This document shows positions 8,270 through 15,815 of a DNA stretch of 43,505 nucleotides, one piece after another; position 1 is the stretch's first letter; each line of letters opens with the position of its first letter. The stretch is taken from contig WFTA01000003.1 in assembly GCA_015485715.1 (NCBI GenBank), forward strand, positions 1 to 43,505. Reading direction: 5' to 3'. Source of the stretch: Patescibacteria group bacterium (GTDB lineage: Bacteria; Patescibacteriota; Patescibacteriia; WFTA01; S139-112). The position numbers and the translations under genes were made by a program. A model generated the notes under the pieces. That model had not been told where the DNA came from. It worked only from the letters and a program-made list of their open reading frames with translations, and ran no database searches.

Positions 8270-9160
8270 CTATATTTTAATATGTAGAACCCTGTCTCTT
8301 TCTCCTAAATCTTTAAAAATTTTAAACATTTTGACTGGCAGATATTTTTCTGCCAGTTTTTTTATTTTTTGGGCTTGGTCATAATTGTGTTCAAGGAAAA
8401 TATCAATATCAATTTTTTTATCAAGCTCTGACATTATCTGACTGAACAGTTTTGTGTAGAAGTAGAGGCCGTTATCTGGAGCAAGCAGAGCTTTTTGAGG
8501 CTCATATTTTATGTTTTGATAGTACTTTTTGTAATTTTTGTCAGACAGGTAAGGGGGATTTGAAATAATAACAACCCTGTCAAATTTCTTTCTTGATTTT
8601 GAAATGTATTTTAAGACAGGCTCTGCCATGTCTCCCTGAATAAGGCGAATTTTTGATTTTAATCTGTGATATGATATGTTTTGCTGAGCTATTTGGAGAG
8701 CTTTGTGTGATATATCTGATCCTATAAAACGCAGGTTTTTTCTTTTTTTAAGATTATGGGCAAGGGAGATGACAATACAACCTGACCCTGTTGCTACATC
8801 TGCTATTAGTATTTCTAGATCAGTGCCTATATTTTGAATGTGTCTTAGGGCAGTATCTATAAGTATTTCAGTGTCAAATCTGGGGATGAGTACATATCTA
8901 TTAACATAGAATTTTAAGTTGTAGATATAACAAAATCCTGTGATGTAGGCAAGAGGTATACCAGAGATCAGCCTTTTATGCAGTCTTTTGAAAACATCAA
9001 CCTGTTTTTTAGTCAAAGCTTTGTTGTGGTTTAGATAAAGATAGGCAGGGTTTTTATCTTCTTTCCCTATTACCCAAAGCAGAAGGAGTTCAGCATCATA
9101 AGCTTTGGGATATTTGTTGATGTGTTTTAGAAGGGTTTTAACAGTATATAGGCTTTTCAT
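8270..9160 (-). CDS. prmC: Release factor glutamine methyltransferase PrmC (HemK)
   Basis: 296 residues from the Met at 9160. It methylates the Gln of the GGQ motif in release factors using S-adenosylmethionine. An N-terminal helical domain precedes a Rossmann methyltransferase domain with Ile-Ala-Asp-Val-Ala-Thr-Gly-Ser-Gly-Cys (SAM loop), the Gly-Ser-Asp-Ile strand end, and the diagnostic Asn-Pro-Pro-Tyr that holds the target Gln. The start is chosen because the stop of prfA, its natural partner and substrate gene, lies one base before this ATG; a longer frame to 9223 would overlap prfA by 62 bases. prfA and prmC form an operon. Its 3' end carries, in antisense, a terminator for rplY. Confidence 0.92.
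   Translation of the reverse strand: MKSLYTVKTLLKHINKYPKAYDAELLLLWVIGKEDKNPAYLYLNHNKALTKKQVDVFKRLHKRLISGIPLAYITGFCYIYNLKFYVNRYVLIPRFDTEILIDTALRHIQNIGTDLEILIADVATGSGCIVISLAHNLKKRKNLRFIGSDISHKALQIAQQNISYHRLKSKIRLIQGDMAEPVLKYISKSRKKFDRVVIISNPPYLSDKNYKKYYQNIKYEPQKALLAPDNGLYFYTKLFSQIMSELDKKIDIDIFLEHNYDQAQKIKKLAEKYLPVKMFKIFKDLGERDRVLHIKI
8334..8370 (+). terminator. Intrinsic terminator for rplY, inside the antisense prmC coding sequence
   Basis: ACTGGCAGA and TCTGCCAGT form a 9-base stem around a short AT loop (8334-8357), followed on the plus strand by seven T, an A and six T. It lies 65 bases past the rplY stop. On the minus strand the stem is not followed by a T run, so it should end only rplY transcripts. 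The bases also encode part of PrmC. Confidence 0.75.
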
Positions 9161-9161
9161 T

Positions 9162-10217
9162 TTATTTTGATAAGTTTTTTTCAAGCTCTGAAAGTATGTC
9201 ATCAAGATTGCCATCAAGAACATCTTCTATATTATGCCAGTTTTGTTTGATTCTGTGGTCTGTTATTCTGTCTTGAGGAAAATTATATGTTCTTATTTTC
9301 TCTGCTCTATCTCCCGTTCCTATCTGTGATCGTCTCATTTCAAGTTCTTCTTTTTCTCTTTTTTCCTCCTCCATCTGCAAAAGTTTTGTTTTAAGTATGC
9401 GCATGGCTTTTTCTCTGTTTTGAAGCTGTGATTTTTCGTCCTGACAAGATACCACAATTCCTGTCGGTATGTGGGTAATTCTAACAGCAGAATCTGTAGT
9501 ATTTACTGATTGGCCTCCCGGACCTGATGATCTGAAAACATCAATTTTGATGTCTTTGGGGTTAATTTCAATCTCCACATCATCTGCTACAGGAAGAACT
9601 GCCACTGTGGCAGTGGATGTATGTATCCTTCCTGATTTTTCTGTAACAGGTATTCTCTGTACCCTGTGCACTCCAGACTCATATTTAAGTATTTTGTATA
9701 CATTTCTTCCCTCTATTTCAAGTATCACCTCTTTGTATCCGCCTATTCCTATTTTATTGGCAGAAAGTATTTTGGCTTTCCATCCCTGTTTTTCAGCAAA
9801 TCTGGTATACATCCTAAGCAGGTCGCCTGCAAAAAGGGCGGCCTCGTCTCCTCCAGCCCCTGCTCTTATTTCCATAATCACATCTTTTTTGTCGCGTGGA
9901 TCCTGCGGTTTGGTCATTTCTGTAATTTTTATTTCCATATCCTCTATTTCTTTTTCAAGTTTTTCAGCTTCTTCTTTTGCCATCTTTTTCATCTCTTCAT
10001 CTCCTGTTTCTTCTATAATCTGTTTGGCCTGAGAATAATCTTCTTTTGCTTTTTCATATTTTTCTATCACTTCTATAATCTCTTTCAGGTCGTTATATTC
10101 TATATTTGCCTGTTTGTATTTTTGAGGATCTTTGACAGTCTCAGGATCTGCTATCTGCTTTTCAAGCTCCTTATATTTCTGCTTGATTTCTTGTATTTTT
10201 TTATCCAGAGTTTTCAT
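9162..10217 (-). CDS. prfA: Peptide chain release factor 1
   Basis: 351 residues, full RF1 length. Domain 1 is a helical hairpin. The codon-recognition loop reads Ile-Pro-Val-Thr-Glu (PxT motif of RF1, which reads UAA and UAG), within Val-His-Arg-Val-Gln-Arg-Ile-Pro-Val-Thr. The peptidyl-hydrolysis motif Gly-Gly-Gln follows in Ser-Gly-Pro-Gly-Gly-Gln-Ser-Val-Asn-Thr-Thr. The TGA codons used as stops in this window would need RF2, encoded elsewhere. It is the first gene of prfA-prmC, with a one-base gap. No ribosome binding site is visible; the 5' side is a repeat-filled gap. Confidence 0.96.
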   Translation of the reverse strand: MKTLDKKIQEIKQKYKELEKQIADPETVKDPQKYKQANIEYNDLKEIIEVIEKYEKAKEDYSQAKQIIEETGDEEMKKMAKEEAEKLEKEIEDMEIKITEMTKPQDPRDKKDVIMEIRAGAGGDEAALFAGDLLRMYTRFAEKQGWKAKILSANKIGIGGYKEVILEIEGRNVYKILKYESGVHRVQRIPVTEKSGRIHTSTATVAVLPVADDVEIEINPKDIKIDVFRSSGPGGQSVNTTDSAVRITHIPTGIVVSCQDEKSQLQNREKAMRILKTKLLQMEEEKREKEELEMRRSQIGTGDRAEKIRTYNFPQDRITDHRIKQNWHNIEDVLDGNLDDILSELEKNLSK

Positions 10218-10532
10218 ATTTTTTTGTTAATTACTTTATTAATTTAAATTAAAAATGGTTATTTGTAAAGAAAACAGATATTGATTTTCAAATTTTCAAT
10301 TTACAACCCCAGTCATACGACGGGGTAAAATTTTCAATCAATTCCTCAATTTTCCAATGAATTAAATTCCCCAACATTGCAGCATACATCAGTCTTATGG
10401 TCTAAACCATTAAAACATTAAGTCATTGTAAATTCATTGGTTAATTGAAAATTTGAAAATTATTTTGGGGTTTGTTTAGTATTTAGAATTTCGTATTTAG
10501 AATTTATTATATCAGTGGTGTGGGTTCCTGTC
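10218..10532. repeat. Gene-free gap with mosaic intergenic repeat
   Basis: It holds a CCCCAGTCATACGACGGGG core (10307-10325, the reverse complement of the unit at 3935), next to a 111-base unit (10329-10439) and a TTTAGAATTTCGTATTTAGAA-type tail (about 10478-10508). Nothing here looks like a gene. The uvrA promoter lies at the right edge. Confidence 0.8.
10329..10439 (-). repeat. 111-base repeat, inverted partner of 38900-39010
   Basis: Its reverse complement matches 38900-39010 end to end without gaps, with seven differences by my count. Both include TGATGTATGCTGCA and ATTCATTGGAAAATT. A short part of the same unit is at 3468-3512. The GTCGTATGAC core sits directly beside this copy, but not beside the one at 39 kb. 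Confidence 0.88.
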
Positions 10533-10561
10533 TTGATTAAATTTAAATAAAATGATATACT
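10533..10561 (+). promoter_or_regulatory. Promoter of uvrA
   Basis: TTGATT (10533-10538), a 17-base spacer and TATACT (10556-10561), with TG one base before the -10 (extended -10). The predicted start near 10568 gives a leader of about 54 bases. No LexA-like box was recognised. Confidence 0.65.
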
Positions 10562-10621
10562 GCTTCAAGTCAAAAAGCTCGGAAAGCTGTTTTTTTATTA
10601 AAATTTAGGTTAGATATAATT

Positions 10622-13564
10622 ATGGCTGTAAAAAAGACCAGAATCAATAGTCAGGATATAAATTTTATAGAAGTTAAAGGAGCAAGAGTACATAATTTAA
10701 AAAATATAGATGTTAAAATTCCGCGTAACAAGCTTATAGTTATCACAGGACTTTCAGGTTCAGGCAAGTCTTCGCTTGCTTTTGATACTATCTATGCTGA
10801 AGGGCAAAGAAGGTATGTTGAATCTTTATCCAGTTATGCCCGGCAGTTTTTGGGTGTAATGGATAAACCTGATGTGGACAGGATTGACGGGCTGTCTCCT
10901 GCTATCTCCATAGATCAGAAATCCATATCTCACAATCCCAGATCAACTGTTGGGACTGTAACTGAGATATATGATTATCTGAGGCTTTTGTATGCCCGCA
11001 TAGGAATACCGCATTGTCCTCAGTGTGAATTGCCTATAGAAAAACAAACCACCACCCAAATTGTAGACAAACTGATATCTCAGCTGGCCGGAAAAGCAGT
11101 CTATGTGCTTGCTCCTATTGTAAAGGATAAAAAAGGAGAGCATAAAAAAATATTTTCAGAAGCCAGAAAAGTGGGTTTTTCGTATGTACGGGTAGATGGT
11201 GATCTTATTTCCATAGAAGAGGCAGAAGATTTGAGTTTAGATAAAAAGAAAAAGCACTCCATAGATCTGGTAGTAGACAAGATGATTGTTCCTGATAGGA
11301 TTGATAACTCGTTTCAGGAGATCATAGAGTCAGCACTTGATCTGGGGAATGGCGTGATATATATACTTGAGATTGGAACTGACAAAGAGAGTGTCTTTAG
11401 TCAGCATTTTTCCTGTCCCAAGTGCGGGATAGACCTGCCGGAGCTTGAGCCTCGAAATTTTTCCTTTAACTCTCCTCATGGCGCCTGTCCTGCCTGTACA
11501 GGACTGGGTATAAAGCTTGAGGCAGATCCTGATCTTATCATACCAAATAAAAACTTAACAATTGCAGAAGGAGCAATCAGGCCTTGGCAGAAGAATGTAT
11601 CTGTTTTTAACTGGTATATGAAAGTGCTTGAGAGGGTTGCAGCTGAATATGGATTTTCTCTTCATACACCTGTAAAAGACTTGAATAAGAAGCATTTGGA
11701 TATCATACTTTACGGACTTCCCAAAGGAAAAACACTTAAAGCAGGAAATATATCGGCATATTCAGGCTTTACTGAAGTGGTCTGGGAAGGTGTAGTACCA
11801 TCACTTGAAAAAAGATACCATGAAACAGATTCTGATTATGTCAAAAAAGAGATAGAAAGATATATGAGAGAAAAAGTATGTGCTGTATGTAAAGGTAAAA
11901 GGCTTAAAAAGGAGGTTTTAAGCGTAAAGGTGGCAGGTTTTTCCATTGATGAGGTGGTAAATATGTCTATTGAAAAATTTGTTAAAATTTTCCAATGGCT
12001 GAGCTTATCCCCCAAGCACCAAAAAACAGAAGCAAACAAAAAGATGTGGAAAGATCTTAAGATAAAAGATAAGATATTTATCACAGAAAGGCAATACGAG
12101 ATAGCTCATCAGATCATCAGAGAAATTGCCTCCAGAGCTGCGTTTTTAAACAAAGTAGGGCTTGGCTATCTTACACTTGACAGAACAGCAACTTCTCTTT
12201 CAGGTGGAGAGGCACAGAGAATAAGGCTGGCCACGCAAATAGGATCAGCTTTAACTGGTGTTTTGTATGTTTTAGATGAGCCTTCTATAGGGCTTCATCA
12301 GAGAGATAATCACAGACTTATAGAAACCCTGAAGGCACTAAGAGATTTGGGCAATACTGTTATAGTGGTAGAGCATGATGAGGATACCATAATGTCAGCT
12401 GATTATGTAATAGACATCGGTCCGGGCGCAGGCGAGCACGGAGGAGAAATAGTGGCTGCTGGAACTCCTAATTTTATCAAGAACAACCCTTCATCACTTA
12501 CAGGCAGGTATTTGTCAGGCAAGTTGTCTATAGAAGCGCCCAAAAAATACAGGAAAGGAAACGGCAAATATATAGAGATAAAAGGGGCCAGAGAACACAA
12601 TCTGAAGAACATAGATGTTAAAATACCTCTGGAAAAATTTGTAGTCATCACAGGCTTGTCAGGATCTGGTAAATCCACACTTATAGATGATATTTTATCC
12701 CGCGCCCTTTATCAGCATTTTTACAATTCCAAAGATATGCCCGGTAAACACAAGCAGATAAAGGGTATAGAGCATATAGACAAAGTCATCACAGTTGACC
12801 AGTCGCCAATCGGCAGGACACCAAGATCAAATCCTGCCACTTATACAGGCGTGTTTACTCCTATAAGAGATTTGTTTACTCAGGTTCCTGAGGCCAGAAT
12901 CAGAGGGTATAAAGCAGGTATGTTTTCTTTTAATGTTCAGGGCGGCAGATGTGAGGCCTGTCAGGGAGACGGATTTGTAAAAATTGAGATGCACTTTTTA
13001 CCTGATGTTTATGTTGAATGTGAAGAGTGTAAGGGCAAAAGGTACAACAGGCAGGTTTTGGAGATTTTTTGGAAGGGAAAAAATATAGCAGATGTGCTTG
13101 AAATGACAGTAGAGGAAGCTATGAACTTTTTCTATACCATACCCCAGATACATGACAAACTGAAAGTTTTATATGAAGTCGGTCTTGGATATATCAAGCT
13201 GGGACAGCCTGCCACAACTCTTTCAGGAGGCGAAGCCCAGAGAGTAAAGCTTGCAACTGAGCTTTCCAAAAAATCAACAGGCAGAACATTGTATATTTTG
13301 GATGAACCGACAACAGGGCTTCATTTTGATGACATCAAAAGACTGCTTAATATTTTAAACAGGCTTGTGGACAAGGGAAACACTGTGCTTGTCATAGAAC
13401 ATAATCTGGATGTTATCAAATGCGCTGACTGGATTATAGATTTAGGACCTGAAGGAGGAGACAGAGGCGGTGAAATAGTTGCTCAAGGCACACCAAAAGA
13501 TGTAGCAAAGGTCAAAAAAAGCTACACAGGCCAGTTTTTAAGAGAAGTTTTAAAAAGTAGGTAG
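10622..13564 (+). CDS. uvrA: Excinuclease ABC subunit A
   Basis: 980 residues, somewhat longer than the usual 940. UvrA is the damage-sensing ATPase of nucleotide excision repair and loads UvrB. There are two ABC ATPase modules. The first has Walker A Gly-Leu-Ser-Gly-Ser-Gly-Lys-Ser at 43-50 and signature Leu-Ser-Gly-Gly-Glu-Ala-Gln-Arg; the second has the same Walker A motif near 680 and a second Leu-Ser-Gly-Gly-Glu-Ala-Gln-Arg. Zinc modules with CxxC pairs appear near 137-140 and 265-300, at Cys-Ala-Val-Cys-Lys-Gly-Lys-Arg, and in the C-terminal half (Cys-Glu-Ala-Cys...Cys-Glu-Glu-Cys). All expected catalytic motifs look intact. It is preceded by a good promoter and followed after 8 bases by a small unknown gene. 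Confidence 0.97.
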   Translation: MAVKKTRINSQDINFIEVKGARVHNLKNIDVKIPRNKLIVITGLSGSGKSSLAFDTIYAEGQRRYVESLSSYARQFLGVMDKPDVDRIDGLSPAISIDQKSISHNPRSTVGTVTEIYDYLRLLYARIGIPHCPQCELPIEKQTTTQIVDKLISQLAGKAVYVLAPIVKDKKGEHKKIFSEARKVGFSYVRVDGDLISIEEAEDLSLDKKKKHSIDLVVDKMIVPDRIDNSFQEIIESALDLGNGVIYILEIGTDKESVFSQHFSCPKCGIDLPELEPRNFSFNSPHGACPACTGLGIKLEADPDLIIPNKNLTIAEGAIRPWQKNVSVFNWYMKVLERVAAEYGFSLHTPVKDLNKKHLDIILYGLPKGKTLKAGNISAYSGFTEVVWEGVVPSLEKRYHETDSDYVKKEIERYMREKVCAVCKGKRLKKEVLSVKVAGFSIDEVVNMSIEKFVKIFQWLSLSPKHQKTEANKKMWKDLKIKDKIFITERQYEIAHQIIREIASRAAFLNKVGLGYLTLDRTATSLSGGEAQRIRLATQIGSALTGVLYVLDEPSIGLHQRDNHRLIETLKALRDLGNTVIVVEHDEDTIMSADYVIDIGPGAGEHGGEIVAAGTPNFIKNNPSSLTGRYLSGKLSIEAPKKYRKGNGKYIEIKGAREHNLKNIDVKIPLEKFVVITGLSGSGKSTLIDDILSRALYQHFYNSKDMPGKHKQIKGIEHIDKVITVDQSPIGRTPRSNPATYTGVFTPIRDLFTQVPEARIRGYKAGMFSFNVQGGRCEACQGDGFVKIEMHFLPDVYVECEECKGKRYNRQVLEIFWKGKNIADVLEMTVEEAMNFFYTIPQIHDKLKVLYEVGLGYIKLGQPATTLSGGEAQRVKLATELSKKSTGRTLYILDEPTTGLHFDDIKRLLNILNRLVDKGNTVLVIEHNLDVIKCADWIIDLGPEGGDRGGEIVAQGTPKDVAKVKKSYTGQFLREVLKSR

Positions 13565-13572
13565 GAAAATAT

Positions 13573-13803
13573 ATGACCAGAGTAAATACAGAAAGAGTTA
13601 CTCCTGTGCCAGAGATTTGTGACACAGGAGACTCTACAAAAAAACCAAAAGAACCAAATTATACTGATAAACAGTACAAAAATGAAGGACAATTATCAGA
13701 TTTTTCAAAAAAGACAGAAGATTTATATACTAATTCAGATGTTTATAACGAGAATGGTGAGAGAGCAACAGGTCCTGGAAAGCGGATTGATATAAGAGCG
13801 TAA
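13573..13803 (+). CDS. Small hydrophilic protein of unknown function
   Basis: 76 residues, rich in Lys, Asp, Glu, Asn, Thr and Pro, with no hydrophobic core, membrane helix or known motif; probably disordered. It begins 8 bases after the uvrA stop with a weak purine-rich AGGAAAA stretch before the ATG, so it may be co-transcribed with uvrA. The codon pattern resembles its neighbours, which favours a real gene. Codons near 13601-13630 also form an 8-base inverted repeat (CTCCTGTG/CACAGGAG). No function can be proposed. Confidence 0.5.
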   Translation: MTRVNTERVTPVPEICDTGDSTKKPKEPNYTDKQYKNEGQLSDFSKKTEDLYTNSDVYNENGERATGPGKRIDIRA

Positions 13804-13846
13804 ACATTTACTTAAAGTGGTTTCCGGAGTTTTCCACAGGCAGGGC

Positions 13847-13890
13847 TTGGATAGGAATACAGTATGTGCTATAATACCCTATGGGGGTAT
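13847..13890 (+). promoter_or_regulatory. Copper-island promoter with CsoR-type operator over the -10
   Basis: TTGGAT (13847-13852), a spacer of exactly 17 bases and TATAAT (13870-13875). Overlapping the -10 is ATACCCTATGGGGGTAT (13874-13890), an inverted repeat of the ATACCC-x-GGGTAT type bound by CsoR repressors, for example at Bacillus subtilis copZA. A repressor bound there would block polymerase; release on metal binding would open the promoter. The predicted start, near 13882, lies inside the operator. The transcript would run 340 bases through a repeat before reaching the CsoR-like gene. Confidence 0.85.
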
Positions 13891-13956
13891 ATGGTATTAA
13901 ATACGAAATCCTAAATTCTAAATTCTAAACCCTAAACATATAGAATTCCAAATACC

Positions 13957-14120
13957 AAAATCCAAATGTCAAATAAAATCCCAAGTCCCAAATCCAAAAT
14001 AACAATAATGATAGTTTTGGCTTTGACACTGTACATTGGTCGACTTGCCCAGCTTCACTTTTTGAGGTAAATCTTGCTATAAAGCCAATGGGTATATAAT
14101 TTGATTTAAAGCAACATATC
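13957..14120 (-). repeat. 164-base repeat, inverted partner of 3719-3882
   Basis: Same length as the partner and 161 of 164 bases identical by hand alignment of the reverse complement. The near identity, compared with the seven differences between the 111-base pair elsewhere, suggests recent copying or gene conversion. Confidence 0.9.
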
Positions 14121-14179
14121 TGCAGATAATGTTGAAAAGTGGGGCTGGATTAGATATTAAAAATTGTTTATAAAACTTG

Positions 14180-14198
14180 CCCCGTCGAATGACTGGGG
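14180..14198 (+). repeat. CCCCGTCGAATGACTGGGG core, copy 3
   Basis: Differs from the 10307 copy by one base in the loop (GAAT for GTAT); the paired arms CCCC-GTC and GAC-T-GGGG are kept. It sits 26 bases before the start of the CsoR-like gene, so a hairpin here would lie close to the translation start of the mRNA. Confidence 0.7.
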
Positions 14199-14223
14199 TT
14201 ACAAAATTAAAAATTTTTCTTAC

Positions 14224-14496
14224 ATGCAAGGGAAAATACAAAAAGATTATAAAAAAAGACTGATACACAGGCTTAGGATTATTCAGGGCCAGATTAAGGG
14301 ATTGGAGAAGATGGTAGAAGAAGAAAAATACTGTATAGAGATTCTCAGGCAGTCTAAAGCTCTGCGCAAATCTCTGGAGAGTTTTGATGAGCTGATGTTG
14401 AAAAACCATCTGAAAACCCATTTATCCAATGGTAAAAATTTAAAAGATTCAGACAAATTGGTAAAAGAGATTATAGATTTATTAAAATATTGTTAA
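14224..14496 (+). CDS. CsoR/RcnR-family metal-sensing repressor with Cys-His-His site
   Basis: 90 residues from the Met at 14224. All-helical repressor family (PF02583): Leu-Arg-Ile-Ile-Gln-Gly-Gln-Ile-Lys-Gly-Leu is the first-helix signature; Tyr-Cys37-x-x-Ile-Leu follows; the second-helix ligand pair is His62 and His66 (Asn-His-Leu-Lys-Thr-His). Classical copper-sensing CsoR has Cys-His-Cys at these places; RcnR (Ni/Co) has Cys-His-His plus an N-terminal His at position 3, absent here. The copper-gene context and the ATACCC/GGGTAT operator still argue for copper. The start at 14164 is rejected: the extra 20 residues are encoded by repeat sequence and the family begins at this Met. First gene of the island. 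Confidence 0.9.
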   Translation: MQGKIQKDYKKRLIHRLRIIQGQIKGLEKMVEEEKYCIEILRQSKALRKSLESFDELMLKNHLKTHLSNGKNLKDSDKLVKEIIDLLKYC

Positions 14497-14497
14497 T

Positions 14498-14791
14498 ATG
14501 ATAGGTACAGGGAGAAAAATATATATATTTGTGTTGGGAGTTCTTGTTTTTTTGATGTTTTTTGGTATTTTCGGTGCAAATATAAATATAGGCCATGATA
14601 TGTCAGGGTCGACCCAGTGTTTTGGAACTCAATGCGGACCTATAGAGCATATTACAGTGCATGTATATAATATCCCTGATGCTGTCTCTGTCTCTCCTGA
14701 TTTTTATGCATATGGCAGTTTGTTATTTAATCAAAGCAGATATAAGTTTGAATATGTAAAAAATATATACCATCCCCCCAAGGCAGTGTAG
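14498..14791 (+). CDS. Small membrane-anchored protein with Cys/His metal-like motif
   Basis: 97 residues: one membrane helix (about 7-27), then an outside segment beginning Gly-His-Asp-Met-Ser and continuing with Gln-Cys-Phe-Gly-Thr-Gln-Cys-Gly-Pro-Ile-Glu-His. The CxxxxC pair flanked by His and Met residues could bind copper. No family was recognised. It starts one base after the repressor stop, so the two are translationally linked and presumably copper-controlled. The C-terminal half (55-97) has aromatic residues but no motif. Confidence 0.65.
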   Translation: MIGTGRKIYIFVLGVLVFLMFFGIFGANINIGHDMSGSTQCFGTQCGPIEHITVHVYNIPDAVSVSPDFYAYGSLLFNQSRYKFEYVKNIYHPPKAV

Positions 14792-14829
14792 TGTTTTGAT
14801 GTCTGATATTTACAATTAATAATAAATAT

Positions 14830-15300
14830 ATGAAAAAAACACTCATTGCCTTGTTGGTGGTTTTAGCCATTGGAAGTGTATATTTAATTTTGTCAAAAGA
14901 TAACAGATCAAGAAAAGATACGCCTTTAGGACCCAAAATTGTCAGATTATACAAATCTCCCACCTGCGGATGCTGTGACGGATATGCAAAGTATCTTAAA
15001 TGGAACGGATATGAGGTTGAGGTAAGAAATGTTGCTGATATGTCTGTTATAAAAAAGAAATATAATGTTCCTTCAAATTTATTCAGTTGCCATACTGTAG
15101 ATTTTGGTGACTATGTGGTGGAAGGTCATATACCAATTGAGGCAATAGATAAACTGTTTACAGAAAAACCAGACATAAAGGGTATAGGTATGCCGGGTAT
15201 GCCTGCAGGATCCCCGGGTATGGGCGGATCCAAAAAAGGTCCTTTTAATGTCTATACTATAGAAAAAGACGGTAGTATACAGGAATTTATTAGTATATAA
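14830..15300 (+). CDS. DUF411 (CopG-like) copper-associated protein
   Basis: 156 residues. An N-terminal anchor or signal (about 4-22) is followed by the DUF411 fold: Pro-Thr-Cys46-Gly-Cys48-Cys49 in a thioredoxin-like start, then Ser-Cys87-His88-Thr, Val-Glu-Gly-His100-Ile-Pro and the Met-rich Gly-Met-Pro-Gly-Met-Pro-Ala-Gly-Ser-Pro-Gly-Met loop (119-131). Vibrio and Pseudomonas CopG are DUF411 proteins that bind copper clusters through these Cys and His and are thought to handle copper redox in the envelope. All of those ligands are present here. Third gene of the copper island. Confidence 0.9.
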   Translation: MKKTLIALLVVLAIGSVYLILSKDNRSRKDTPLGPKIVRLYKSPTCGCCDGYAKYLKWNGYEVEVRNVADMSVIKKKYNVPSNLFSCHTVDFGDYVVEGHIPIEAIDKLFTEKPDIKGIGMPGMPAGSPGMGGSKKGPFNVYTIEKDGSIQEFISI

Positions 15301-15302
15301 GT

Positions 15303-15815
15303 ATGCTTGTTAGAATAGCAATATTTATAGCGCTGTTTATACCCGGCTATGTATCAGCACATTGCCCTTTGTGTACTGCAGGCGCAGGGGCTGTGGCAGG
15401 CGCAGCAGTTTTGTTTGGTGTTCAAAATTCAGTTGTTGGGTTGTTTCTGGGAGCGTTTGCTATGGCTTTGGGACTGTGGTTTGGAAAGAAATTAAAGTTT
15501 AACTTGAAATACAAAGAAGAGCTGGCTGGAGTATTGTCGTGGGTTTTAACCATCCTGCCTCTTATGCCGCTGTTTAAGAGTTATACAGCTTTATATGTAT
15601 ATTTGGCCGGAGATTATGGGAGCTTGTTGAACAGGTCGTACATTGTAGATAAATTTATTATAGGAAGTATAGTAGGTGCTCTGATAGTATATATATCTCC
15701 CTATATCAGCAGAAGAATATCTGAAATCAGGAAAAAGACTATTGATTTTCAGGGTGTTATAATAACATTTGTTTTACTGGCTGTAGTTGGTATTATTTTC
15801 CAGATAGTCCTATGA
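15303..15815 (+). CDS. Polytopic membrane protein with N-terminal HCPLC motif
   Basis: 170 residues. Residues 1-19 look like a signal peptide ending Val-Ser-Ala; the next residues are His20-Cys21-Pro-Leu-Cys24-Thr-Ala-Gly. Three to four further membrane helices follow, with a Gly/Ala-rich first one (26-60). If cleaved after Ala19 the mature protein would begin with His and carry a CPLC pair on the outer face, suited to copper or disulfide chemistry; if not cleaved the pair still faces outward at the end of helix 1. No family was recognised. Starts 2 bases after the DUF411 gene and overlaps the next gene by 4 (ATGA). Confidence 0.65.
   Translation: MLVRIAIFIALFIPGYVSAHCPLCTAGAGAVAGAAVLFGVQNSVVGLFLGAFAMALGLWFGKKLKFNLKYKEELAGVLSWVLTILPLMPLFKSYTALYVYLAGDYGSLLNRSYIVDKFIIGSIVGALIVYISPYISRRISEIRKKTIDFQGVIITFVLLAVVGIIFQIVL

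Larger units (their letters stand above)
13891..14223. repeat. Repeat-filled leader between the CsoR operator and the repressor gene
   Basis: Contains TTCTAAATTCTAAA-type AT-rich units (13905-13950), the 164-base unit 13957-14120 (inverted copy of 3719-3882) and the CCCCGTCGAATGACTGGGG core (14180-14198). No gene is present. The first ATG in frame with the repressor, at 14164, lies within this repeat and is not used as the start here. Confidence 0.8.

Noticed and set aside
9161..9223. Longer N-terminus for prmC
   Set aside because: It would overlap prfA by 62 bases. The Met at 9160, one base after the prfA stop, fits the usual operon arrangement and protein start.
9469..10247. Two plus-strand frames (187 and 193 codons) opposite prfA
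   Set aside because: RF1 is certain on the other strand. The antisense products are compositionally odd (Ser-rich or Phe-rich) and match nothing known.
10573..10600. Terminator-like AGCT...AGCT-T7 in the uvrA leader
   Set aside because: Only four strong pairs, with a bulge. Too weak to call an attenuator.
13601..13630. Inverted repeat CTCCTGTG/CACAGGAG inside the small gene after uvrA as a terminator
   Set aside because: No T run follows on either strand and the loop is 14 bases; likely chance or coding.
14164..14223. Upstream start for the CsoR-like gene
   Set aside because: The extra 20 residues are encoded by the intergenic repeat, palindrome included, and the family begins at the Met at 14224.
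14769..14790. C-run with flanking TACC in the small Cys/His gene as a second metal operator
   Set aside because: No inverted symmetry; it encodes the Tyr-His-Pro-Pro-Lys C-terminus.
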